Assembly: GCA_004556975.1 (NCBI GenBank)
Contig: SFFD01000001.1
Span: forward strand, 1 to 64,000
Reading direction: 5' to 3'
DNA length: 64,000 nt
DNA from: Oscillospiraceae bacterium
Lineage (GTDB): Bacteria > Bacillota > Clostridia > Oscillospirales > Ruminococcaceae
A program made the translations under genes and the position numbers. Under the pieces are notes generated by a model, which was given only the letters and a program-made list of their open reading frames with translations, was not told where the DNA came from and searched no databases. Below are positions 1-9,125 of this stretch, piece by piece. Position 1 is the stretch's first letter. Each line of letters begins with the position of its first letter.

Positions 1-1
1 G

Positions 2-610
2 CCGCTGAAAATCGGAAGCCGCGGTCACTATGTTGAAACCGTGCAAAGAATGCTTAACCGAATAAGCCAGAACTACCCCGCAATCCCGTACATATATCCT
101 GTTGACGGCATATATGGAGAAAATACGGAGGATGCGGTAAAATCTTTTCAGCAGATATTCAATTTAACTCCGGATGGAATTGTAGGAAGCGCAACATGGT
201 ATAAAATATCTTTCATATATGCATCGGTAAAACGCCTTTCGGAACTGTACGGAGAGGGCGAGCTTCTTTCTGATATACCGAACCAATTTATTGAACCGCT
301 GAAACTCGGAAGCAGCGGCGAGCTTGTGACCGTTTTGCAGTATTATATAAATGTAATAGCAAAGTTCTATGATCAGGTTAACGAAATACCTGTAACAGGC
401 AACTATGGCGAAGAAACCCGCGAACAGGTGATGAATTTTCAGCAAGCTTACGGAATTACCGCAGACGGCATAGTAGGGCGTGAAACCTGGGGAGCGCTTT
501 ATGATGCATATCGCGGTATTGTGAGCACCGTTCCGCAAAAATATTTTAACGAAACGGTTTCAGTGCCCAATGTAGGGCAGTACCCGGGTTATACTCTTTC
601 GGCTCAATGA
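2..610 (+). CDS. Peptidoglycan-binding domain protein, 5' end outside the window
   Basis: The reading frame is open from base 2 and continues off the left edge, so the N-terminus is missing; 202 codons are visible. Two or more copies of the PG_binding_1 fold are present, each with the pattern DGIxGxxTxxAVxxFQ followed by TPDGIVGSATW or TADGIVGRETW. This fold binds cell-wall peptidoglycan non-catalytically. The visible part has no catalytic domain and ends in a short Pro/Tyr-rich tail. It is followed after 15 bases by a second PG-binding gene with its own AGGAGG site, so the two are probably one operon, likely acting at the cell wall or spore cortex (inference). Confidence 0.8.
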   Translation, partial: PLKIGSRGHYVETVQRMLNRISQNYPAIPYIYPVDGIYGENTEDAVKSFQQIFNLTPDGIVGSATWYKISFIYASVKRLSELYGEGELLSDIPNQFIEPLKLGSSGELVTVLQYYINVIAKFYDQVNEIPVTGNYGEETREQVMNFQQAYGITADGIVGRETWGALYDAYRGIVSTVPQKYFNETVSVPNVGQYPGYTLSAQ

Positions 611-625
611 TATAAAGGAGGCAGC

Positions 626-1138
626 ATGAACGAAAACGAACGCACAGAAAGCATAAAGCAGGTGCAAAGGGCGCTTCGCACCCTTAGCAAAAACGGCGAT
701 GATATTCCGGAGGTTAAAGAGGACGGAATATTCGGAAGCGAAACCACAGAGGCAGTAAGGGCGTTTCAAAGAAACGCGGGAATGAATCAAACAGGTGTGG
801 TGGATTACAGAACGTGGGAAAAAATTATGAACGAAACCAGAGCAAGCATCGACAAAATAACGCCGCCCCTTCCCATAACTCCGTTTATAAGCGATGAGGC
901 GAGCTCGGCAAAGCCCGATGAGCATACATGGTCGGTATATTTTGCACAGCTTATGCTTAATGTAATATCCGTTAAATATTCCGGATATGACGACGTTGAA
1001 ATTAACGGAACAAACAGCGGTGCCACCACCGAAGCCTTTAGGCAGATTCAGCGCATCGGAAATATAAGCACAAGGGACGGAACGCTTGACAAAAAAACAT
1101 GGAATACAATAGCCTCAATATTCGAATTTGTTTTATAA
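626..1138 (+). CDS. Small peptidoglycan-binding domain protein
   Basis: The protein has 170 residues. The first half carries a clear PG_binding_1 repeat (DGIFGSETTEAVRAFQRNAG, ending VVDYRTW); the second half holds a more divergent copy (FRQIQRIG, then TLDKKTW). There is no signal peptide or catalytic domain. AAAGGAGG stands 6 bases before the ATG. It directly follows the larger PG-binding gene and probably shares its transcript. The target is presumably peptidoglycan; the physiological role cannot be read from the sequence. Confidence 0.8.
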   Translation: MNENERTESIKQVQRALRTLSKNGDDIPEVKEDGIFGSETTEAVRAFQRNAGMNQTGVVDYRTWEKIMNETRASIDKITPPLPITPFISDEASSAKPDEHTWSVYFAQLMLNVISVKYSGYDDVEINGTNSGATTEAFRQIQRIGNISTRDGTLDKKTWNTIASIFEFVL

Positions 1139-1158
1139 GGAAACAATTGTTGAATAGG

Positions 1159-1206
1159 AAACAAAATTTAATAAAAAATTCATCTTCTCTTCACTAAAAT
1201 TTTGTT
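1159..1206 (+). terminator. AT-rich inverted repeat, possible terminator
   Basis: The arms AAACAAAATTT and AAATTTTGTTT flank a loop of about 25 bases just after the second PG-binding gene. It is weak as a terminator because the stem is AT-only and the right arm overlaps the -35 of the next promoter. Confidence 0.35.
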
Positions 1207-1231
1207 TAACGCAGCACATAAGTAGTATAAT
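1202..1231 (+). promoter_or_regulatory. Sigma-A type promoter of the ABC transporter gene
   Basis: TTGTTT (1202-1207), an 18-base spacer and a consensus TATAAT (1226-1231) lie 38 bases before the GTG start of the ABC gene. Confidence 0.6.
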
Positions 1232-1269
1232 ATAATTCATACGCAAAAAAGAAAGGGAGAAAATTCATA

Positions 1270-3866
1270 GTGCTGCAAATACAAAATATAAGAAAGAAGT
1301 TTGTTACAGGCGACCTTACTCAGGTTGCTCTGGACGGAGTTTCACTCAATCTGCGCGAAAATGAGTTTGTGGCAATTCTGGGTCCGAGCGGTTCGGGAAA
1401 AACAACTTTGCTTAACATAATCGGCGGTCTTGACCGTTATGACAGCGGGGATCTTATCATCAACGGAATATCCACCAAGGAATATAAAGACAGGGACTGG
1501 GATTCATACCGCAACCACACCATTGGCTTTGTTTTTCAGAGCTATAACCTGATTCCTCACCAAACGGTGCTTTCCAATGTTGAACTTGCCCTAACCATTT
1601 CAGGAGTTTCAAAAAAAGAGCGCCGCCGCAGGGCAAAAGAAGCTTTGGAGCGGGTCGGACTTGGAAATCAGCTTCACAAAAAGCCCAACCAGATGTCCGG
1701 CGGCCAAATGCAGAGGGTGGCAATAGCGCGAGCGCTTGTAAACGATCCCGATATTCTTCTTGCAGATGAACCTACCGGCGCTCTTGATACAGAAACATCA
1801 ATTCAGGTAATGGATCTTCTTAAAGAGGTTGCGAAGGATCGTCTTGTTGTCATGGTAACGCATAATCCGGAGCTTGCAGAACAATACGCAACAAGAATTG
1901 TTCGGCTTAAGGACGGAAAAATTACAGGCGATTCCATGCCTTACGATATTGAAGAAGAAAAGAATGCTCCCTTGGAGCACAGGAATATGGGCAAATCATC
2001 TATGTCCTTTTGGACCTCGCTGTCGCTTTCTTTCAACAACTTAAGCACAAAAAAGGCAAGAACTTTGCTTGCGGCGTTTGCGGGCTCCATTGGTATAATA
2101 GGAATAGCTCTTATCCTTTCGCTTTCAACGGGCGTTAATGACTATATAGCCAATATTCAGAAAGAAACAATGGTGTCCTATCCAGTTACTGTTGACGCCA
2201 AGGCTTTTGACCTTTCCTCAATGATTTCAATGGGAAGAAACAATACGGAAAATGATGAGGGTGCCGCTTCGCACCGTCTGGACGGAGTATATTCTGACCC
2301 GCGGGATATTGAAATGGCTTCGGCAATGACCACAAGCCTTACCGAAAATAACCTGACTGAATTTAAAAAGTATCTTGATAATTCCGAAAGCGACATTCAC
2401 GAGTATATCGGCGAAAACGGAATAGTTTATTCCTATGACACAAAATTCGGAGTATATACCTTTGATCCTGAAGGAAAGTTTGTAAACACCGACGGCAGTA
2501 CGCTTGAAGATTCCAAAAATTCAATGGCAAAAAATATGGGCGCAATGTCACAGATGGCCTCTGAATTTATTAACGGCAATTTTAAAGAAATGCTTCCGGG
2601 ACAAAACGGAGAGCTTATAAGCCCGGCGGTAAAAGAAAGCTATGATATAATTTACGGAAATTGGCCTTCCGCATACGACGAGGTTGTTCTCGTAGTAAAC
2701 AAAAATAACGAAATTCCTGCGTCTACCCTTTATGAGCTTGGCATGCTGCCCTCATCTGAATATAAAGAAATTATGGATAAAATCAAGGCCGGTGAAGAGG
2801 TAACTGCAGAGCAGCAAAAGTGGAGCTTTGAAGATATATGCAATAAAAAGCTTTATGTGATACCCGCCTGTGACACCTATATTAAAAATGAATTCGGTCG
2901 GTAAAAGCACTTACCGACTATATAATTGATTATACCGACCGCTCTGAAATTGTTAAGGAACAGCGGGCAGATACGGAACATAACGTAATTAACGGCGCAC
3001 AGTTTGCACCAAAAAATGATGAAGCAAAAATTGCCGATGCAAAAGCATATCTTGAAAATATGACCGTTGAGGAAAAAGCGGATATGAGCCGCGCAATCCT
3101 TACTCAAATGTATGCGGCAAATCCGCAGGGGGCACAGTCGACTGTTGAAATGTCCGATATACAGCTTGCGGAATCTCTTGACGGAATGTTGGCTGCGGGA
3201 CAGATTGACGATGAAGCCATGCTCAATATCTATAACGGATATATTTCTCCCGGAAGCTATGAGGACAATATGAGCGCTTTTGGCGTTATAAATCCTGAAG
3301 CGCCTTCTTCCATAAGCATATATGCCGACACCTTTGAGGACAAGGATGCCATTTCATCATGCATAGAGGAATATAACAGAACCGCTTCGGAAGAAAACAA
3401 GATAATTTATACGGATTATGTAGGCCTGTTAATGTCTTCGGTAACAACCATAGTGAATATAATTTCATATGTTCTTATTGCATTTGTTGCGGTTTCACTT
3501 GTTGTTTCCTCAATTATGATAGGAATTATCACATATATTTCAGTGCTTGAGCGTACCAAAGAAATTGGTATTCTTCGCGCAATCGGCGCTTCTAAGCGCA
3601 ACATTTCTCAGGTATTTAATGCGGAAACCTTTATTATAGGACTTTGTTCCGGTCTTATGGGTATAGGCATAACATTATTGCTGCTTGTTCCGGGAAATGC
3701 GATTATACACAGCATTACCGGTTCTTATAACATAAATGCGGTTTTACCGGTCGGCGGCGCAGTAATACTTGTTGTGCTCAGCGTTGTGCTCACGCTTATC
3801 GGCGGGCTTATCCCCGCAAAGGGAGCGGCAAACTGCGACCCTGTTTCGGCGCTTAGAACAGAATAA
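1270..3866 (+). pseudogene. ABC transporter ATPase-permease fusion (MacB-like layout), frameshifted
   Basis: Residues 1-230 form an ABC ATPase: Walker A GPSGSGKTT at 38-46, signature MSGGQMQRVAIARAL, Walker B ILLADEPTGALD. A membrane segment near residues 265-285 leads into a large extracytoplasmic domain. The frame then closes with TAA at 2902-2904. Exactly there a second frame, open from before 2901, continues with VKALTDYIID and runs to 3866; it carries the last three membrane segments and an FtsX domain (RTKEIGILRAIGASKRNI). The two parts make one exporter of about 865 residues interrupted by a single -1 shift near 2893-2901, inside the repeat CGGTCGGT. I see no slippery heptamer. The GTG start follows GAAAGGGAG. 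Such fusions export peptides or antibiotics, or act in envelope stress. Confidence 0.8.
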
Positions 3867-3880
3867 TGAATTTTTAAATA

Positions 3881-3910
3881 AAAAAGTCCTGTCAAAAGAC
3901 AGGACTTTTT
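3881..3910 (+). terminator. Rho-independent terminator, usable on both strands
   Basis: A 13-base-pair stem AAAAAGTCCTGTC / GACAGGACTTTTT with an AAAA loop lies 15 bases after the ABC gene, between it and the convergent ppx gene. Confidence 0.9.
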
Positions 3911-4076
3911 TATGTGTAAATATTAAAAAACAGCATTAGCATCATATTATTTTAAATAAACGCTCTGCAAAATTAAAAAAGCATAGGTAATATTACAGAA
4001 AAATCCGGCTGGGCATAAAGCAGCTTTTAATATCATAAAGCTGTATAATATGCGGTATAAAACTGAAAAGATGTTT

Positions 4077-5006
4077 TTATATAAGCCCGAGAATGTAACC
4101 GAGCAAATCCTGAGGCTGTTCAGACGGAGATTCAAGCAAAGCTTCGAGAAATCCTTCGCGCACGCCAACGGGATAGACCTCCATTTCGGGACACTGCATA
4201 TACTCCACAAGAGATAAAAGAACCGCCAAACCCGGCGCAAGAGTATGAGCACGCTTTGGTTCAACATCTGAAAACAGATCCAATGCTTCATCAGGATGCC
4301 TGCAGATAACCTCAAGCATTGCCGAAAGCTCGTCGGCGCTTATAGCGCCCTCTTTCTTTACGGTAAGCATATAAAGGCGTTTAATAGCTTTTGCAGTGCC
4401 GCCCATGGCAAGAAGCTTTTCTTTTGAAGGAACAAAGCCTGCGCTAAAAAGCTCGTTTTTAACGCGCTGATTTATAGCCTCAGCCTCTTTCATGGTTGGA
4501 ATTGCTCCCGAAACATATTCTTTCGCCATACGGCTGCTGCCAAGCGGAAAGCTTTTACTTTTAATCGGCCCGTTTCGGTCAAAAGTAAACACCTGAAGAC
4601 TTCCTCCGCCAAGGTCGCAGCCTACACCGCTTTCGCAGGAAGAAACGCTTTTAAGCGCACGATAATCATAGAGAGCCTCTTCATCGCCGCTTATCATTTT
4701 TATGTTGATACCGGAGCGGAACGCCACCTGGTCGATGACGTCGGCGGCATTGTCTATATACCGCAGCGAAGCGGTGGAAAAACATTCTATTCTGTCGCAG
4801 CGATAGTGCCGGCAGGCAGCCTGCTGCTCTTCAATTGCCTGTATCACATATTCAATGCCATCCTGAGAAAGCGAGCTGCCTATGGTATTTTCGACAATAT
4901 GGGAAAAAATTGCGTTGTCAAAAATAATACTGTAATTTTTTCCGTCAACTTCAAAGATATCAAGGCGGATTGTGTTAGTACCGAAATCAATAATGCCAAT
5001 GCGCAT
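4077..5006 (-). CDS. Ppx/GppA family phosphatase
   Basis: The protein has 309 residues, the length of the single-unit bacterial form. The N-terminus RIGIIDFGTNTIRLDIFEV is the actin-like phosphate-1 loop. VGCDLGGGSLQVFTF is the phosphate-2 loop, and GGTAKAIKRL matches the C-terminal motif. Family members hydrolyse inorganic polyphosphate or the pentaphosphate alarmone pppGpp in the cytosol; the sequence does not say which. The gene follows the acyl-ACP thioesterase gene by 26 bases on the same strand, so the two are likely co-transcribed. Confidence 0.85.
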   Translation of the reverse strand: MRIGIIDFGTNTIRLDIFEVDGKNYSIIFDNAIFSHIVENTIGSSLSQDGIEYVIQAIEEQQAACRHYRCDRIECFSTASLRYIDNAADVIDQVAFRSGINIKMISGDEEALYDYRALKSVSSCESGVGCDLGGGSLQVFTFDRNGPIKSKSFPLGSSRMAKEYVSGAIPTMKEAEAINQRVKNELFSAGFVPSKEKLLAMGGTAKAIKRLYMLTVKKEGAISADELSAMLEVICRHPDEALDLFSDVEPKRAHTLAPGLAVLLSLVEYMQCPEMEVYPVGVREGFLEALLESPSEQPQDLLGYILGLI

Positions 5007-5032
5007 AAAAACGCCTCCAAATAAGAATCAGC

Positions 5033-5761
5033 CTAAATTTCGCGTTCGGTAAGTTCAATTATGGCACAAAGAACATCGTTGCCGAAAACGCAGACATTCC
5101 AAACGCCGCCGTCTTTGTGAAATTTTATAATTGTATTGTCGCCGAGTTTAATAGGACGCTTGTATGCAATGCGAACTTTGGCTATGTCGAAGCTTTGCAC
5201 CGCATTTTCGGGAAGAATATCAAACACAAAGTTTAAATATGAAGTGTTGTGAACATGACCGTTGTAATCAATATCCGAACGCCGCAGAGGAAAAACCGTT
5301 TCCGAAGAAAAACTTTCCGCCGGAATAAGGCGGTGCGCTTTTTCGGAAAAAACTGAACTCCCCTCCGGGCGGTAACGTTCAAGAATGGCGCGGTCGGTTT
5401 TAATTATGCGGTTTTCTTTAAGGTCAAAAAGCGTCAGCTTTGCGGCGGCTTTTATAAGTACATTGCCGCGGTCATCCAAAAGTAAAAATTCGCGGTTTGA
5501 ATGTGCGGCAGCGCTTTCTTCGGAAATCCATGTTTCGATAACTAATGTATCGCGGTAACTTGGCAGCTTTATAACTTCAACACGCCATTCAGCTAAAATC
5601 CATGCAACGCCGCGCATGCTGCCCTCAACAGATTCATCTGTTACAGAGGCGGAATGATGGTCGGCCGCATTTTCAAGCACCTTAAGTACGGAAGGAAGAA
5701 GCATATATCCATCGGCGTCAAAATCATCAATTCTTGTTTCTGCTTTTTCTCTGTAAATCAT
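5033..5761 (-). CDS. Acyl-ACP thioesterase
   Basis: The protein has 242 residues with the two hot-dog halves of the FatA/FatB-like bacterial acyl-ACP thioesterase family (PF01643). In the second half DIDYNGHVHNTSYLNFVFD contains the expected Asn and His of the active-site region. It releases fatty acids from acyl carrier protein. I place the start at the ATG at 5761, behind GGAGAAG; an upstream in-frame TTG at 5773 would overlap that ribosome binding site. It is the first gene of a unit with ppx. Confidence 0.85.
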   Translation of the reverse strand: MIYREKAETRIDDFDADGYMLLPSVLKVLENAADHHSASVTDESVEGSMRGVAWILAEWRVEVIKLPSYRDTLVIETWISEESAAAHSNREFLLLDDRGNVLIKAAAKLTLFDLKENRIIKTDRAILERYRPEGSSVFSEKAHRLIPAESFSSETVFPLRRSDIDYNGHVHNTSYLNFVFDILPENAVQSFDIAKVRIAYKRPIKLGDNTIIKFHKDGGVWNVCVFGNDVLCAIIELTEREI

Positions 5762-5793
5762 TTTCTTCTCCAAATAAAAAATTGAATATATCT

Positions 5794-5822
5794 ATATTAG
5801 CATAAAACACGGAAAAATGCAA
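5794..5822 (-). promoter_or_regulatory. Sigma-A type promoter of the thioesterase-ppx unit
   Basis: On the minus strand TTGCAT (5817-5822), a 17-base spacer and TAATAT (5794-5799) precede the thioesterase start by about 33 bases. Confidence 0.65.
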
Positions 5823-5953
5823 AAGGCAATTAACAAAGCTCGGTTACCGTGTGAAAAACTTAATATTATTTTGTAATACTTTAATAATATATATAAATAC
5901 CAAAATATAAAAACATTATAATTTAATATAACAGAACCGCCGTGATTGCGAAT

Positions 5954-6002
5954 GCTTAAAAAACGCGTACTTTGCATATGGGCAAAGTACGCGTTTTTAA
6001 GC
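5954..6002 (-). terminator. Long perfect stem-loop terminator
   Basis: The arms GCTTAAAAAACGCGTACTTTGC (5954-5975) and the matching right arm (5982-6002) pair over about 21 bases around a 6-base loop. The A/T tracts sit inside the stem, so it would work in either direction. It ends the trxB-nadE-HD-ASCH unit. Confidence 0.85.
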
Positions 6003-6044
6003 CGTATTAATAAACGGCAGATATTTTGACTGTTTGGTGCGAAA

Positions 6045-6500
6045 TCATTGAAATATAAGTTCAAATTCTTCGGTCAGAACTTCCATATCTTCAGAAAACT
6101 CGATGCCGTATTCTTCGCACTGCTCTTTAAAATATTTTTCGTGCACACGGCGCCAATACTCAAGAGTCTGGTCACCTTCACCTTCTTTAAAAGCAATGCT
6201 TTCATCCACGTCGCGGAATTTGTTAACGGTAACAGCTTTGTTCTTTATTATGAAAAGGGCGTCTTCTTCACTGTCCATAATTACGGAATAGTCGCCTTCT
6301 TTAGGAAGCTCCTCTCCGTCAAGCTCAAATATTTTGACAAGGCTTGAGGTGGCGGTTTTTATTCCTGCGCGCACAAGAGAAGCAAGCCTGTCGCAGCCCT
6401 TCTTTCCGTCAAGGAATTGCCATGCGGTATATGTAAGATTATATGGGTCGAGGTCAAGGTTATGGTCGCAAAATGCTTCCCAAAGTCTTTCCGGCGTCAT
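6045..6500 (-). CDS. ASCH domain protein
   Basis: The protein has 151 residues. The core LVRAGIKTATSSLVKIFELDGEELPKEGDYSVI has the TATSSL and G-D-Y features of the ASCH domain, a PUA-like RNA-binding fold. The C-terminal half (GDQTLEYWRRVHEKYF, FELIFQ) is typical of the stand-alone bacterial form. Some members hydrolyse N4-acetylcytidine; that activity is not shown here. It is the last gene of a four-gene minus-strand unit, 17 bases after the HD gene. Confidence 0.85.
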   Translation of the reverse strand: MTPERLWEAFCDHNLDLDPYNLTYTAWQFLDGKKGCDRLASLVRAGIKTATSSLVKIFELDGEELPKEGDYSVIMDSEEDALFIIKNKAVTVNKFRDVDESIAFKEGEGDQTLEYWRRVHEKYFKEQCEEYGIEFSEDMEVLTEEFELIFQ

Positions 6501-6517
6501 TGCTTATATTTCTCCCT

Positions 6518-7111
6518 TCAGGCGTTTTTATGGGCTTCATTCTGCCCCTGCTCCGCAAGATATGTTGCTTCAAGATCTGAAAGATGAAGCAACACGGCAA
6601 GAGGATATTGTTCATAGGCATGGCTTATGGTGAAACCGCCGGACTTTGCGGATTCATCAAATCCGCCCATATGCCACCGAATTGCAACGGCTTCTTCCTC
6701 CATAAGGCGCATACAGCGTTCTATAATAAAGACGGATTTCTCTCCGTGGCCAAAGGGAAACTTATCTTCAACGGTGTAATAGGGGCGCTGTTCCCATTGG
6801 CCGCGTTCATTCTTTACGTTTCGGGTACTTATGGAATAGAAATTTGCTTTGCATATATCGTGCAAAAGTCCGCATATAGCAATACTTTCGTCGGAATATT
6901 TTCCATAGCCGTACTCGTCGCAGCGCTTTTTAAGAATTTTGTATACGTTAATGCTGTGAAGCGCAAGCCCGCCTTCAAAAGCACAGTGATATTTAGTCGA
7001 AGCGGGAGCAATAAAAAAATCTGTTGAAACAAGCCACTGCAAAAGCATATCTGCGCCCTGACGCTTTATATTGTCCTGAAAAATCTGAATAAATTCCTGT
7101 TTTACGCCCAT
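6518..7111 (-). CDS. HD domain phosphohydrolase
   Basis: The protein has 197 residues. Metal-binding signatures of the HD superfamily are visible: EGGLALHSINVYKIL, then LLHDICKANFY, then RWHMGGFD and the closing HLSDLEATY. HD enzymes cleave phosphomonoesters or phosphodiesters, often of nucleotides; the substrate is unknown. I choose the ATG at 7111, six bases after GGAGG; the ATG at 7117 directly abuts that site. It lies between nadE and the ASCH gene. Confidence 0.8.
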   Translation of the reverse strand: MGVKQEFIQIFQDNIKRQGADMLLQWLVSTDFFIAPASTKYHCAFEGGLALHSINVYKILKKRCDEYGYGKYSDESIAICGLLHDICKANFYSISTRNVKNERGQWEQRPYYTVEDKFPFGHGEKSVFIIERCMRLMEEEAVAIRWHMGGFDESAKSGGFTISHAYEQYPLAVLLHLSDLEATYLAEQGQNEAHKNA

Positions 7112-7131
7112 TGTCATCCTCCATTAAAAAG

Positions 7132-7854
7132 TCATTCGCCGAAAACTGAAGGCATACGGCGTTTGTGCTCGGAATTTTTGTGATAGCGTTCAATAATCGC
7201 TTGAGATTCGGGATTGGTTTTGCCGGTCATGATATATTCATCAATATCTTTATAGGTAACGCCCATTTCCTTTTCGTCTGTCTGCCCTTCAAAAAGTCCG
7301 GCAGAGGGAGCTTTTTCGATTATATTACGGGGCGCTTTCAGATAGCGAAGAAAATCAAAGATTTCGGTGGCGGTAAGGTCGGCGATGGGGTCGAGGTCAT
7401 AGGCACCGTCGCCCCATTTTGTGAAATATCCCATATAGCTTTCACTGCGGTTTCCGGTTCCTACTACAAGGGAGTTGCGGGTCTGCGCAATGGCATAAAG
7501 CGTAGTCATACGAAGGCGAGGGGCAATATTTGCCTTTGCACCGTCGGAAAGCTCGGTTTTCATTGCGGAAATTATGCTGCTGCGGGTTTCCGTAAGGTCA
7601 ACGGTAATCATATCTATGCCAAAATTTTTTGCAAGAGCGGTGGCGTCGTCAAGGTCTTCGCCATAGTTGCGCTTTGAATTGCAGGGCATTGCCACAGCAA
7701 GCAGGTTTTTGGTGGCCATAGAACAAAGTATTCCCACAAGGGCACTGTCTTTTCCTCCGGAATTTCCGAAAACAAGACCATCGGCATGCGCCTGCTCCAT
7801 TTTTTTCTGTATAAACGCGACCCGCGCTTTTATTTCTTCTTCATAGTTTCTCAT
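7132..7854 (-). CDS. nadE: NAD synthetase, ammonia-dependent
   Basis: The protein has 240 residues, the size of the single-domain enzyme without a glutaminase part. GNSGGKDSALVG is the P-loop of the N-type ATP pyrophosphatase fold. GTGNRSESYMGYFTKWGDGA, DLDPIADLTATEIF and the C-terminal HKRRMPSVF are nadE signatures. It adenylates deamido-NAD and amidates it with ammonia, the last step of NAD synthesis. It lies 15 bases after trxB, whose reductase uses a pyridine nucleotide. Confidence 0.95.
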   Translation of the reverse strand: MRNYEEEIKARVAFIQKKMEQAHADGLVFGNSGGKDSALVGILCSMATKNLLAVAMPCNSKRNYGEDLDDATALAKNFGIDMITVDLTETRSSIISAMKTELSDGAKANIAPRLRMTTLYAIAQTRNSLVVGTGNRSESYMGYFTKWGDGAYDLDPIADLTATEIFDFLRYLKAPRNIIEKAPSAGLFEGQTDEKEMGVTYKDIDEYIMTGKTNPESQAIIERYHKNSEHKRRMPSVFGE

Positions 7855-7869
7855 TTTTTGCCTCCGAAA

Positions 7870-8781
7870 TTAAAGATTGCTTTTAATATACTTAAACGCG
7901 CCCATAGCGGCCACAGCACCGTCAGACGCGGCGGTTACAAGCTGGCGCAATTCTTTTTCCCTTGTGTCGCCGGCAACAAAAACACCTTCCGTTTCAGTAA
8001 GGCAGTCTTCTCCGGCAATGATATAGCCCTGACCGTCAAGCTTAACTGTTGCACTGAAAATTGAATTATCCGGCACCATGCCTACGGCAACAAATACTGC
8101 GGAAACGGCGATTTTTGCTTCGCTTCCGTTGGCGCGGCTGCGCACGGTAAGGGAATTTACGGAACGGTCTCCGCTTATTTCGCTTACTTCGGAATTGGTA
8201 AGCACGGTTACGTTTTTATTTTCTAACACGGATTTTTTTAGCGCGTCAGAGGCTCTGAATTTATCGCTGCGGTGAATAAGATAGACTTTACTGCATATTC
8301 CGGCAAGATATTCCGCATCTTCAAACGCAGTATTTCCGCCGCCGACAACCGCAACGGCTTTTTCGCGGAAAAACGCGCCGTCACAGGTGGCGCAATAAGA
8401 AACTCCTTTGCCTTCAAATTCGGATTCTCCCTTACAGCCAAGTCTTCTGCGAAGAACGCCGTTAGCAATTATGACGGATTTGCCTTCATATTCACCGTTT
8501 GCGGTACAAAGGCGCTTTGTCTTTCCGCCAAGCTCTGCGCTTATTACCGATTCATAAATAATTTCGGCGTCGAGTTCCTGCACCTGCTTCAACAGCGCCA
8601 TTGCGTAATCGAAGCCGGAGACCTTTGGCATGGCGGGATAATTGTCGACCTCAGGTGAAGTGACAATTTGTCCTCCGGGTGTGCCGCCTTCAAACACAGT
8701 GCAGGAAAGCCCCGCGCGTCTTGCATATATTGCGGCGGTAAGTCCCGCCGTGCCGCCGCCTACTATAAGAACGTCTTGCAT
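7870..8781 (-). CDS. trxB: Thioredoxin-disulfide reductase
   Basis: The protein has 303 residues. The FAD-binding motif GGGTAGLTAAIYARRAG is at the N-terminus, the redox-active CATC follows in the middle (SYCATCDGAFF), then the NAD(P) motif VVGGGNTAFEDA and the C-terminal FAD motif GVFVAGDTREK. It reduces thioredoxin in the cytosol. Usual trxB proteins have GD(C/V)R at the C-terminal motif; here it is GDTR. An AAAAGGAG site precedes the ATG. It leads the unit trxB-nadE-HD-ASCH. Confidence 0.93.
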   Translation of the reverse strand: MQDVLIVGGGTAGLTAAIYARRAGLSCTVFEGGTPGGQIVTSPEVDNYPAMPKVSGFDYAMALLKQVQELDAEIIYESVISAELGGKTKRLCTANGEYEGKSVIIANGVLRRRLGCKGESEFEGKGVSYCATCDGAFFREKAVAVVGGGNTAFEDAEYLAGICSKVYLIHRSDKFRASDALKKSVLENKNVTVLTNSEVSEISGDRSVNSLTVRSRANGSEAKIAVSAVFVAVGMVPDNSIFSATVKLDGQGYIIAGEDCLTETEGVFVAGDTREKELRQLVTAASDGAVAAMGAFKYIKSNL

Positions 8782-8824
8782 AAATTTCTCCTTTTGCTTC
8801 GTTTGCTTTTATAGATTCATTTTT

Positions 8825-8853
8825 ATTATACCACCGGCAGCGTAAATTTACAA
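8825..8853 (-). promoter_or_regulatory. Sigma-A type promoter of trxB
   Basis: On the minus strand TTGTAA (8848-8853), 17 bases and consensus TATAAT (8825-8830) lie 43 bases before the trxB start. Confidence 0.7.
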
Positions 8854-8914
8854 TTTTACGGCAAGTTTTTTATGTAAATTTTTTAGTAACAAAATGCTTT
8901 AAAAAACAGGCATT

Positions 8915-8946
8915 TTATTTGGAATACAAATTTGTTTTCCAAATAA
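8915..8946. repeat. Inverted repeat in the trxB-uvrB divergent region
   Basis: The arms TTATTTGGA and TCCAAATAA flank a 14-base loop that itself contains the palindrome ACAAATTTGT. It is not followed by a T-run, so an operator-like site is more likely than a terminator. The rest of 8854-9044 holds nothing else I can recognise apart from a weak LexA-like half site at 8948-8961. Confidence 0.45.
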
Positions 8947-9044
8947 ACGAACGTATTTTGCGGCATCTGAAAATGCGCCGAAAAACTGCGCATATTAGAT
9001 AGGGAAAAAACTGCTTGCGCCTGATTCCCTGGGGTATATGAGTG

Positions 9045-9073
9045 TTGACAAGAAACCGTTATTATGGTAAAAT
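9045..9073 (+). promoter_or_regulatory. Sigma-A promoter of uvrBA
   Basis: A perfect TTGACA (9045-9050), 17 bases and TAAAAT (9068-9073) place the transcription start near 9080. Confidence 0.85.
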
Positions 9074-9087
9074 GTAATTTACGAAAT

Positions 9088-9101
9088 CGAACAAATGTTT
9101 A
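9088..9101 (+). promoter_or_regulatory. LexA/DinR-type SOS box in the uvrB leader
   Basis: CGAACAAATGTTTA matches the Gram-positive DinR/LexA consensus CGAACRNRYGTTYC at 13 of 14 positions. It lies just after the predicted transcription start and before the ribosome binding site of uvrB, where a repressor would block transcription. Confidence 0.75.
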
Positions 9102-9125
9102 TTGCGAAACAAAGGAGGCGTAACC

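Noticed and set aside
2885..2910. Programmed -1 frameshifting in the ABC gene
   Set aside because: No X XXY YYZ slippery heptamer and no downstream pseudoknot-like structure are visible at the junction.
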